Assembly: GCA_028695965.1 (NCBI GenBank)
Contig: JAQVHZ010000001.1
Location: forward strand, 62,001-126,000
Length of the DNA: 64,000 bases
From: Thermoguttaceae bacterium
GTDB taxonomy: Bacteria > Planctomycetota > Planctomycetia > Pirellulales > Thermoguttaceae
Direction of reading: 5' to 3'
Shown here: positions 25,568-33,133 of the stretch, in pieces
Layout of the letters: each line of letters begins with the position of its first letter
Position numbering within the stretch: position 1 is the first letter of the stretch
Translations under genes and position numbers: made by a program
Notes under the pieces: model-generated
What the model was told of the DNA's origin: nothing
The model's input: only the letters and a program-made list of their open reading frames with translations
Database searches by the model: none

Positions 25568-26776
25568 ATGAAACCGTTCGTCCGGGCGTTTCGCAAAGAG
25601 ACGCCGTACAAATTACTCCTGCTCTCGCTCCTCTTTTCCTCGCTCGGGTACGGGATCTATAAGGGCGTCATTGACAATTTCTTTGCGGAAACCGTCCAAA
25701 TGACGGAATTCGACCGGGGCGTGACGGAATTCTTTCGCGAACTGCCCGGCCTTATGCTCGTCTTCATTCTGGCGGCGTTCTACACCTTTTCAGCGGAACG
25801 GTTCTTCCGAATCGGCGCGGTGATTATCGTTATCGGCATGGCGATGCTTTCTCTCGTTCCGACGACCAAAGCGCTGGTAATCTTAGCGACGTTCGTCTAT
25901 TCGTTAGGGGATCATATCCAAATCGGCATGAAGAATACGCTGGCGCTCCAGTACGCCAAAGAAGGACGCGGCGGGCGGGCGTTGGGGCATCTGAACGCTG
26001 TCTCGCAAATAGGCTGCTTGATCGGCTTTGTGATCGTCGCCGCGGCGTTTATCTTCTTTCTGTCGGGCAAGCCGTATAGGGCGTTCTTTGCGGCGGCGAC
26101 CGTCTTGATGGCGATCAGTATGTTCGTCAGTTTCGGCTTGAGGACCCAAAGCGCGACGAATAAGAACAACAGCCGGTTCTATTTCCGCAGGAAGTACCGC
26201 AAATACTATATGCTCGAAGTCCTCTACGGAGCGCGCAAGCAGGTCTTCTTCACCTTCGGCCCCTATGTGCTCATCTTGCTTTACGGGGCAAGCGCTGAGG
26301 AAATTTCGATCCTCTTTGCAATTTCCTCCGTAGCCTGTTTCACTATGTCTCCGATCGTTGGAAAGATCATCGACAAATTAGGGTACAAGACGGTCATGAT
26401 CGCCGACACGCTCCTGCTCGCGGTCGTCTGTTTCTTCTATGGGTTCGCGCATCATCTCTTCCCGATGCGGACGGCGTTTTACGTCTGCTGCGTCAACTAT
26501 ATTTTGGACTCCGTCATTTCGCTCGCTGCAATGGCGGCAAACGTCTACGTGCAGGATATTTCAGAAACGCAAGACGAAATCCAAAAGACCGTCTCGACCG
26601 GCCTGTCGGTCAACCATTTAATCACCGTTCTCATCGCGCTCTTTGGCGGCTGGATCTGGAAGACGCTGGGGGTTGAAACGCTCTTTGTATTGTCCGCCAT
26701 TCTTGGACTCTTTAACAGCGCTTACGCCGCTACCCTTAAAACGGCCAAGCAGTTGGGAATCAAAAAAGCGGAATAG
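25568..26776 (+). CDS. MFS-type transporter
   Basis: 402 residues with about twelve predicted membrane spans (e.g. LLLLSLLFSSLGYGIYKGV, AVIIVIGMAMLSLVP, CLIGFVIVAAAFIFFL, LITVLIALFGGWIW). A polar central loop (RTQSATNKNNSRFYFRRKYRK) splits the two halves. The pattern is that of the major facilitator superfamily; the substrate cannot be assigned. It starts 33 bases after the TPR regulator and lies 43 before the first GT2 gene, suggesting a three-gene unit. Export of a metabolite or oligosaccharide linked to the glycosyltransferase is one possibility. Confidence 0.75.
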   Translation: MKPFVRAFRKETPYKLLLLSLLFSSLGYGIYKGVIDNFFAETVQMTEFDRGVTEFFRELPGLMLVFILAAFYTFSAERFFRIGAVIIVIGMAMLSLVPTTKALVILATFVYSLGDHIQIGMKNTLALQYAKEGRGGRALGHLNAVSQIGCLIGFVIVAAAFIFFLSGKPYRAFFAAATVLMAISMFVSFGLRTQSATNKNNSRFYFRRKYRKYYMLEVLYGARKQVFFTFGPYVLILLYGASAEEISILFAISSVACFTMSPIVGKIIDKLGYKTVMIADTLLLAVVCFFYGFAHHLFPMRTAFYVCCVNYILDSVISLAAMAANVYVQDISETQDEIQKTVSTGLSVNHLITVLIALFGGWIWKTLGVETLFVLSAILGLFNSAYAATLKTAKQLGIKKAE

Positions 26777-26819
26777 GCGACGCGAGCGACGCTGACTATT
26801 AGAATTAAAGGACAAGTCA

Positions 26820-27734
26820 ATGTCAAAACAGTCGGCGCTGAAAACTGCGCTTGTGATTACGACTTATAATCAGCCAGAATTTTTGGAACTGGCGCTGGAA
26901 ACGGCGCTTCGTCAGAAACTGGCTCCTTATGAAATTATCGTCGCGGACGACGGCTCAAAAGAAGAAACGGAACGCGTCGTTCGCGAAGCGGCAAAGAAAT
27001 CGTCGATAACGATCAAACACGTCTGGCAAGAGGACCTGGGGTTCAGGCTCGATCATTCGCGCAACAACGCGATCGCCGTCGCGGAAGCGGACTATCTCAT
27101 ATTGATCGACGGCGACTGCTTTCTTGGCGATTATTTCATCCACGACCACGTTCGTTTCGCGCGTCCGGGCAGGTACGTCGCGGGAACGCGCGGAAATATC
27201 GACAGAGAATTGCGCAAAAATATTCTCGAAACGCGTAGCACAAAGGTCGGCTTCTTCACAAAAGGCACGAGCAAGAAGTTCAACTTGATTCGTTCCCTGC
27301 CCCTCGCAATGCTCCTGTCGCGCGACAAGCCCGAAAAGCAAAGCGAAACGTCGGCTTTGGCGACGTGGCGGCTCGGCGTCGCCGGCGCAAATCTCGCGTT
27401 CTTCCGCTCCGACGCCGAGAAGGTCAACGGATTTAACGAACTGATGACCTATCATGGCGGAAACGATCAGGAATTCTGCGCGCGACTAGACCACAGCGGC
27501 GTCAGAAGATTTAAAATGCACCATTACGGCGCAAATTACCACTTCAAACACGACCCGCACACCCACTCGTTCATACCGAGAAACGAGGTCTTGACGCCGA
27601 CGAGTCCCGAATACCTAGCGTCCGTAGACGAAATGCAAACCCGCTGCCTCGACGCCTTTGGACTCACGCGCGCCCTCGCTCAAAAGCAAGCGCCCGTCGA
27701 GGTTGAGGGGATGTATCAGAGGTTTGTGTTTTAG
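26820..27734 (+). CDS. Glycosyltransferase family 2, copy 1
   Basis: 304 residues; AAAGGAC precedes the ATG. It is a GT-A fold glycosyltransferase: the N-terminal nucleotide-sugar domain starts VITTYNQPEFLELALETAL, with EIIVADDGSKEETE, then the DxD-type metal site LILIDGDCFLGDYF. A galactosyltransferase-like C-terminal acceptor block follows (GVAGANLAFFRSDAEKVNGFNE, then GGNDQEFCARL). No membrane span is seen. It is probably a cytoplasmic enzyme adding a sugar to a lipid-linked or surface glycan. A close paralogue follows 333 bases downstream, and the last 44 coding bases are identical in both. Confidence 0.85.
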   Translation: MSKQSALKTALVITTYNQPEFLELALETALRQKLAPYEIIVADDGSKEETERVVREAAKKSSITIKHVWQEDLGFRLDHSRNNAIAVAEADYLILIDGDCFLGDYFIHDHVRFARPGRYVAGTRGNIDRELRKNILETRSTKVGFFTKGTSKKFNLIRSLPLAMLLSRDKPEKQSETSALATWRLGVAGANLAFFRSDAEKVNGFNELMTYHGGNDQEFCARLDHSGVRRFKMHHYGANYHFKHDPHTHSFIPRNEVLTPTSPEYLASVDEMQTRCLDAFGLTRALAQKQAPVEVEGMYQRFVF

Positions 27735-27873
27735 GCGGGATCAGTCGTTGCTATTTTGCTGCAACGCTAAATCTAACGCAACTTAGCAAACAGTCTCTTC
27801 CCAACGTCATCCGCTAAAGACGCTTGAATTCTGAACCGGCGACAACAAATAATTCCAATTATTTGAAAACACG

Positions 27874-27903
27874 TTGACAGGTCTTAGTAAGTTCCCTTAT
27901 AAT
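27874..27903 (+). promoter_or_regulatory. consensus sigma-70 promoter upstream of GT2 copy 2
   Basis: A perfect TTGACA (27874-27879) and a perfect TATAAT (27898-27903) are separated by 18 bases. The leader would be about 155 bases. This promoter is the only recognised feature in the 27735-28067 gap. Confidence 0.75.
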
Positions 27904-28067
27904 GTATCTATAGAATATCCTTGGGGTTATAGAAATTCTTCTTCCATGATAATTTCATAAGCCTTAAGGACGTCCTCGTTTTTCGCAATCGTGCTGCAAT
28001 GTGATCGGACTCTGCAACAGTTTGAGCAATAACAATCATTAAAGAACAACTCGACTACGGAAAAGCT

Positions 28068-28922
28068 GTGTTAAAGACTGCAATTGTCATTACGACCTTC
28101 AATCAGCCCAATTTTCTGGAACTCGTTTTGGAAACGGCGCTTCGTCAGAAAACTGCCCCTTATGAGATTATTGTCGCGGACGACGGTTCCAAAGAAGAAA
28201 CCGAACGCGTCGTTCGTAATGCGGCGAAGGAATCGCCCGTTACGATCAAACACGTCTGGCAAGAGGACCTGGGATTCAGGCTCAATCATTCCCGCAACAA
28301 CGCGATCGCCGTCGCGGAAGCGGACTATCTCATACTCGTCGACGGAGACTGTTTCCTTGGCGATTATTTCGTCCACGACCACGTTCATTTCGCGCGACCA
28401 GGCAGGTACGTCGCGGGGACGCGCGGAAACGTCAATAAAAAACTGCGCAAAAAGATCCTCGAAACGCGCAATACGAAGCTTAATTTCTTCACACGGGGCA
28501 CGAGTAAAAAGTTCAATTTGATCCGTTCCCGGCTCCTCGCGACGCTCCTGTCGCGCTATCAGTCGAAAGAGCCGACCGAAACGCCCGGCCCTTTGACGTG
28601 GAGCCCCGGCGTCGCCGGCGCGAATCTCGCGTTCTTCCGCGCCGACGCCGAAAAGGTCAACGGATTTAACGAAGCCATGACCTACCACGGCTTCGACGAC
28701 CTGGAATTCTGCGCGCGACTAGAACGCAGCGGCGTCCGAAGATTCAAAATCTACCATTATGGCGTCAACTACCACTTCAAACACGACCCGCACCCCAACT
28801 CCATCATCCCAATGCACGAAGTGATGACGCCAGATCGCCCGGAACACTTCGCGTCCCTAGACGAAACGCAAACCCGCTGCCTAGACGCCCTTGGACTCAC
28901 GCGCGCCCTCGCTCAAAAGTAG
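28068..28922 (+). CDS. Glycosyltransferase family 2, copy 2, truncated by a stop
   Basis: 284 residues, starting at GTG (GGAA five bases upstream). It is nearly the same as copy 1 in the catalytic half (IIVADDGSKEETERVV, HVWQEDLGFRL, LILVDGDCFLGDYF) and retains the GVAGANLAFF and DLEFCARLE acceptor motifs, so it should be active. At residue 285 the CAA of copy 1 is TAG here, so the last 17 residues are lost. The 44 bases after the stop region (28924-28967) are still identical to the end of copy 1. It is therefore a recent duplication, or was homogenised by gene conversion. It has its own consensus promoter. Confidence 0.8.
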   Translation: MLKTAIVITTFNQPNFLELVLETALRQKTAPYEIIVADDGSKEETERVVRNAAKESPVTIKHVWQEDLGFRLNHSRNNAIAVAEADYLILVDGDCFLGDYFVHDHVHFARPGRYVAGTRGNVNKKLRKKILETRNTKLNFFTRGTSKKFNLIRSRLLATLLSRYQSKEPTETPGPLTWSPGVAGANLAFFRADAEKVNGFNEAMTYHGFDDLEFCARLERSGVRRFKIYHYGVNYHFKHDPHPNSIIPMHEVMTPDRPEHFASLDETQTRCLDALGLTRALAQK

Positions 28923-29005
28923 CCGCCCGTCGAGGTTGAGGGGATGTATCAGAGGTTTGTGTTTTAGAGAATTAAAGAGCTAGCGATAAAGCGTCGAAGC
29001 GCGTT

Positions 29006-29560
29006 TTACCAGAACTTATAGATTTTCTCGACGAGCAGATCCGGCTCGTTTCTTGCTATTTCTAGGAAGAGTATTTTTGCGGCGTTGACTTCTTCGGGGG
29101 CGTTGTGGCTCTGGAACGGGACGCCGAGTTCGTTCATGACGCTGGTAAGGGAGTAGTTTGTCAGATCAAAATAGCGTCTGGCGGCGGGCAGGAGGTCGAC
29201 GTAACGCCAGACGGGCTGGAGGATATCGTATCCGGCGAGGGTCTTTGAGAGGACGTTCAGGTCGAACGTTATGTTGTAGCCGACGAATGTTCGCGATTCG
29301 AATTGGTCGGCGAGCTCGCTTGTCCAGAAATGCCGGAAATTCGGCTCGGTATAGACCATGTCGGAGGTAATTCCGTGAATTTTCGAGCTCACGGGATGGA
29401 AGTCCGTCTCCGGGTCGACGAGCCGGGCTATTGTTTCGCCATTTTCGAAGAGCGCGGCAAAAGAACAGATCCGGTCGTCGCGGCAGTTGGGCGTCTCGAC
29501 GCTGAAGAAGACGAGCCGCTTATCGAACCAAGGGGTATGCGCCGACGGGTCCGAACTCAC
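29006..29560 (-). CDS. DnaQ-fold (DEDDh-like) exonuclease homologue with altered catalytic acids
   Basis: 184 residues from a GTG at 29560, preceded by GAAGGG. A TTG at 29584 that overlaps the upstream stop is an alternative start. The fold is that of DnaQ-type 3'-5' exonucleases: KRLVFFSVETPN (strand 1), KIHGITSDMV, FVGYNITFDLNVL (motif II, D100), LLPAARRYF, and a C-terminal HNAPEEVNAAKILFLEI. Canonical enzymes read DxE at the start and H-x4-D at the end. Here the first Asp is Ser20 (S-V-E22), and H152 is followed five residues later by E157. Two of four metal-binding acids are changed, so it may be inactive or bind nucleic acid only. It is coupled to the preceding gene. Confidence 0.65.
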   Translation of the reverse strand: MSSDPSAHTPWFDKRLVFFSVETPNCRDDRICSFAALFENGETIARLVDPETDFHPVSSKIHGITSDMVYTEPNFRHFWTSELADQFESRTFVGYNITFDLNVLSKTLAGYDILQPVWRYVDLLPAARRYFDLTNYSLTSVMNELGVPFQSHNAPEEVNAAKILFLEIARNEPDLLVEKIYKFW

Positions 29561-29580
29561 AACGCGGTTCCCTTCTCTCG

Positions 29581-30234
29581 TCAATGCCAGCCGAATTCGT
29601 CGCTGGTCGGTATATAACAGCGTTCGTACGGCGGCTTCCTCTTCGGGGGCAATGGGACGCCTTTGTTCTTGCGCAGCCAACGCCGACGCTGCAGATCGCT
29701 TGCGTAGTAGACGAGCCAGTTCCATTCGTCGGCTCTTTCGACAGCGTCTTCGTACGTCTCGTCTTCTTCGGGCTCCACTTCGCAATCTTCGAAGAAGGAA
29801 CAGAAATTCCAGACTACCGGCGCCTTAGGAAGATACTTCAGGTCGGAGGAAAGGACGCCTCGAACGATTAACTGATAGAGCCGGCGGTCAGAAAGATGGG
29901 CGACGTAGCAGAACTGATGATTGAGATCTTGGAGCTCGGAAACTAATAGGAAAAGCGCGCAGCCGATCTGGGATTCCGAGGCTGTGCGCGTGTCTAGGTA
30001 GACGGGCGAATTGACCAGCCAGTTTTGGACGTACGCCATCGGGGCGATTTCCCACGCAAGCAGCTCGCGCAGGTACTCGTTTTCGCGCTTTAAAGACCAG
30101 TTCTTTCCTCGAAAAAGCTTAAATTCGTCTTCGGAGATGTCTTTGAGACGATTCATCAGGTAGATGTTTTCAAAATAATCGTCGGAGTCGCCGTTACCCC
30201 AGGTGTCATTTCTTAGTCGAATTTGCTCGTCCAT
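29581..30234 (-). CDS. Unknown acidic protein coupled to the DnaQ-fold gene
   Basis: Not recognised. 217 residues, acidic and Trp/Tyr-rich, with no signal peptide or membrane span. Notable segments are LRNDTWGNGDSDDYFENIYLM near the start (~residues 6-26), ENEYLRELLAWEIAPMAYVQNWLV, and an acidic stretch EVEPEEDETYEDAVERADEW (~155-175). The C-terminus is basic and Pro-rich (PLPPKRKPPYERC). Its TGA overlaps or lies within 20 bases of the start of the DnaQ-fold gene, so the two are probably translated together and may work as a pair. Confidence 0.6.
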   Translation of the reverse strand: MDEQIRLRNDTWGNGDSDDYFENIYLMNRLKDISEDEFKLFRGKNWSLKRENEYLRELLAWEIAPMAYVQNWLVNSPVYLDTRTASESQIGCALFLLVSELQDLNHQFCYVAHLSDRRLYQLIVRGVLSSDLKYLPKAPVVWNFCSFFEDCEVEPEEDETYEDAVERADEWNWLVYYASDLQRRRWLRKNKGVPLPPKRKPPYERCYIPTSDEFGWH

Positions 30235-30819
30235 TCTCTATATCCTGGTCGTTCACACAGTTCTAACCAAAACACATACGAATCCGCCTTGCCGAGGAAG
30301 CGAGGCGGACGAAGAAAGACGACCAACGACGTCAAAACAACGGTCCAAGCGGCGAAGCGCGCGATTCAACAGAGCCGCCTCGTACTTTTACGCATAAGAA
30401 CGCAAAAGCGGCGACAAAATCAAAAATCCCGCGGCGCTTAACAGCGTCGCTTGGCGAGGTTGTCAAGATCGGCGTTAACAAAGACGTCCCAGGGGGGCGC
30501 AAGGAAAGGACTCTTGGAGCAGGTCCTTTCCCGACGAGCGCCATTACGTCGACAAAATTGGGGGGCAGCGACGCGGCGTCTATGTCTGATGCGTTTCCTT
30601 CTCCTACTCGAGTTTACTGAGATACAGAATTATTTCAAGAAAAATAACTGTTAAAAGAGGTCGTTCTGCCAAAATTATCTGGCGGCGATTCTGCACATAA
30701 CAAAAAAACGAACCAACTAAAACGACCGTGAATTCTGGAGCTATGCTCAAGAGACTAATTTTTAATTCAAACCCGATAACATTAATCTTTGCCTTTTATG
30801 TCGGCTGTGTTGTTTTTAA
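30235..30819. other. 585-base gene-free region with structured element
   Basis: No convincing gene. Two inverted repeats stand out: TCCGCCT/AGGCGGA (30283-30309) and the hairpin at 30496-30542. Short frames on both strands lack ribosome binding sites or family features. It must contain the promoter of the minus-strand gene at 30234 and the 3' end of the one at 30820, but neither signal is clear. Confidence 0.6.
30496..30542. other. two-part hairpin, possible structured RNA
   Basis: GGAAAGGAC (30503-30511) pairs perfectly with GTCCTTTCC (30523-30531) around 11 bases. GGCGC (30496-30500) and GCGCC (30538-30542) close an outer stem across an asymmetric internal loop. No known RNA family is recognised. 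Confidence 0.4.
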
Positions 30820-33078
30820 CTATTTTGCAACCTCGTTTGGTTTGACCCGAACGATCGAAAGCCCTTGTTTCTGGCAAAACGCGGCGAGTTCGCGGAACCG
30901 CTCCTCGCCCCCTTCGGCGACATCCGCTTTGACGTACGGAGCCCAGTAAGCGTTACGACCCGCGACGCCCCACGATTTCACGCAGAATGTAAAGGCGTCG
31001 AGAAGTTCCTGTTCGCGCTCCGACGCGTTCGACCCGTCTCGATACGAGATCGTCGTTGCGTTTCTTACGCCCGGCTGTTTCGGGAAGACAATGGCGTTTT
31101 GTTCGCAGCGGACCAAGACGCCTCGCTCGATCGCCGAGGTCGCGGGCCGTTCCTGAGACAGTCTGATCGCTTGCGGCTGGTCTTGGGACGCCATGTTGTT
31201 AATCTTCGTCAACGCGTCGTCGGCGCCTTCTTCGGAGTCGAGAGAGCGCCGGTTCGCAAGCTCGCCGACGCTGGACGTCCCGGTCGCGCCTTGAGCGTAG
31301 GTCGTGTTGCCGAGCGTCTTGCTTACGTCGACCGTTGAGCCGTTCTCTGCGCGCGCGCCGTCGTTGGCGATCATATTTGCCATGAAGCCGGGCGCCGCGC
31401 TGGGGTTCGTCCCGGTCGCGGCGGCGTTTCTTACATATTGACTTTGCGCAGTTTGCCGTTGTGCGTCCGCTTGACCGACCTGCCCCGCGGGGACGCCTAA
31501 GGGTCCGCTCGCCGCGGCCGTTTGTGTTCCGGCGCTCGACTCGACTCCGCCGCCTTGCCGTCCTGCTTCGACGACGGCGTCGGACGCATGAGCGCCCGTC
31601 GCATTGTCGCTAGGATTAGGAGAGCCGCCGACTCCGGAATCGCTTGACGAACCGGAGGGTCTTGCAAGAGTTCGCGGGTCGACGACCGCGCTCGAGAAAG
31701 CGCCGGAATAAGCCGGAAGGGGCGCATAGCTGTCGATATCCAGCCTGCCGCGTCCGTATCCGTCGCCGACGTTTGGATTCGCACCATAGACTTGACCGCT
31801 AAGCGCGGCTGTGTTGGACGGGCTGTAACTTTGGCCCGAGGGCATATTGACGTCGGGCTTCGCGGCGCCGATGCGGACGTTTGAGCCTAAGCGAGATTGA
31901 AGTTCCGAGGAACCGCCGTCGGAACCCGAGCCGCCTCGGCTACGCGAGTTGAACGCAAGTTCTCGGGACATGGCGCGCTGCGCGGCAAGCGCTTGTTCCA
32001 GCTGGATCGCGAGCCTTGCGCGCGATAGGTCCGCCTGTTCGCTTGCAAGGCGCTTAAGGGTCGGATCAGGCTCCGGATAAGCGAGCGTCTGATCGTCGTC
32101 GACAAATTCGTATCCGTAGACGCCGCCCCAGGACGCGAGCGCTTCGACCGCCGCATAGAAATATTTCGAACCGCCAGACCGCACGATCAACAGCGGATAA
32201 GGCTCGATAGAGTCTCCGCTTGCCGTCTTGCCGCCTGCCGTTTCCAGATAATGCCGAGACGCGGCTCGAAGCGCGGAATCGAACGGATTGCCCGGATATT
32301 TTGCAACGAGAAAATCGCGTTCGTCGAACCGAACGCCCTCGGGCTGTAAGTAGACGCCCGACTCAGTGCATTCGATATAGATCGGTCGTCGAAAGGTCCC
32401 TTCTTTTCCTTGATACGGGATGATCGCATAGGAGCGCTTGGCGTCCTTATTCTTTTCGCGCAGCTCGTCAATCTCCGTTTTGAGCTGTTCGATATCAACG
32501 TCGAGCACGTTGATACGGTCCTGAAGCGAGACTGCCGTTTCGTCGCCCTGCGCGACGTTCTCCTGAGCAAGGGTCTCGTATTTGCGCTTAGAGACTTCCA
32601 GATCGGCGCGAAGGCGCGCAAGGGACGCTTCCGCCGCCGCCAGCCGCGAACGCTGTTCTTCAAAATCGCTTTCGGTGCGCTCGCGTATCGCTAGAATCTC
32701 GTCGACGAACCAGTCGATCGATTCCTTTTCGCCGACGACGTCTTCCAGGGTCATCGCGTCGGTCGCAATGAGCGCGCGTTCGTAGGCGTCGTCCGAATCG
32801 TCGGCGCGGTCCGCCGTTCCAAGTTGGTTCCTATTCAGCTGCGCCTCGAGCGCTTCGGCGTCGATCACCGTTCCGTATTGCGCAATATCCCCCAACCCGG
32901 TTTCGGCGTCGAAATCAACTTCGTTTTCCGCAACAGACGCAGGTTCGTCCGGACCGTCGGCGCCTTCGTGGGCGATCGCTACGAAAATCATCGTCAGCGC
33001 TCCCATCGTGCAGAGCAGAACGGCTAAAAACGGAAAGAGCGAAACAGTCGCTTCCGCAGACTGAGAACGACGCGCCAT
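30820..33078 (-). CDS. Single-span coiled-coil partner of the TolQ-like channel
   Basis: 752 residues. One N-terminal membrane span (SLFPFLAVLLCTMGALTMIFVAIA, ~13-36), in the position of an ExbD/TolR/MotB anchor. The ion-carrying Asp of those families is absent from the span. A coiled coil follows (~125-210, FEEQRSRLAAAEASLARLRADLEVSKRKYE...). A first globular domain is at ~220-330 (PIYIECTESGVYLQPEGVRF, YFYAAVEALASWGG). A long Ser/Gly/Ala-rich disordered region spans ~370-620. A second, similar C-terminal domain is at ~640-752 (GVLVRCEQNAIVFPKQ, CQKQGLSIVRVKP). It is transcribed just after the MotA/TolQ-type gene (55-base gap), and the two should form one complex. The function is unknown; the pair is common in planctomycetes. 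Confidence 0.7.
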   Translation of the reverse strand: MARRSQSAEATVSLFPFLAVLLCTMGALTMIFVAIAHEGADGPDEPASVAENEVDFDAETGLGDIAQYGTVIDAEALEAQLNRNQLGTADRADDSDDAYERALIATDAMTLEDVVGEKESIDWFVDEILAIRERTESDFEEQRSRLAAAEASLARLRADLEVSKRKYETLAQENVAQGDETAVSLQDRINVLDVDIEQLKTEIDELREKNKDAKRSYAIIPYQGKEGTFRRPIYIECTESGVYLQPEGVRFDERDFLVAKYPGNPFDSALRAASRHYLETAGGKTASGDSIEPYPLLIVRSGGSKYFYAAVEALASWGGVYGYEFVDDDQTLAYPEPDPTLKRLASEQADLSRARLAIQLEQALAAQRAMSRELAFNSRSRGGSGSDGGSSELQSRLGSNVRIGAAKPDVNMPSGQSYSPSNTAALSGQVYGANPNVGDGYGRGRLDIDSYAPLPAYSGAFSSAVVDPRTLARPSGSSSDSGVGGSPNPSDNATGAHASDAVVEAGRQGGGVESSAGTQTAAASGPLGVPAGQVGQADAQRQTAQSQYVRNAAATGTNPSAAPGFMANMIANDGARAENGSTVDVSKTLGNTTYAQGATGTSSVGELANRRSLDSEEGADDALTKINNMASQDQPQAIRLSQERPATSAIERGVLVRCEQNAIVFPKQPGVRNATTISYRDGSNASEREQELLDAFTFCVKSWGVAGRNAYWAPYVKADVAEGGEERFRELAAFCQKQGLSIVRVKPNEVAK

Positions 33079-33133
33079 TACTTACCAAACATATCAAATT
33101 AAAAGGTCGATCGAACCGAGTCGCTGCATAAGC

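Noticed and set aside
29581..29785. Longer N-terminus for the DnaQ-fold protein
   Set aside because: It overlaps the upstream gene in another frame and is Arg-rich; a GTG with ribosome binding site at 29560 or a coupled TTG at 29584 fits better.
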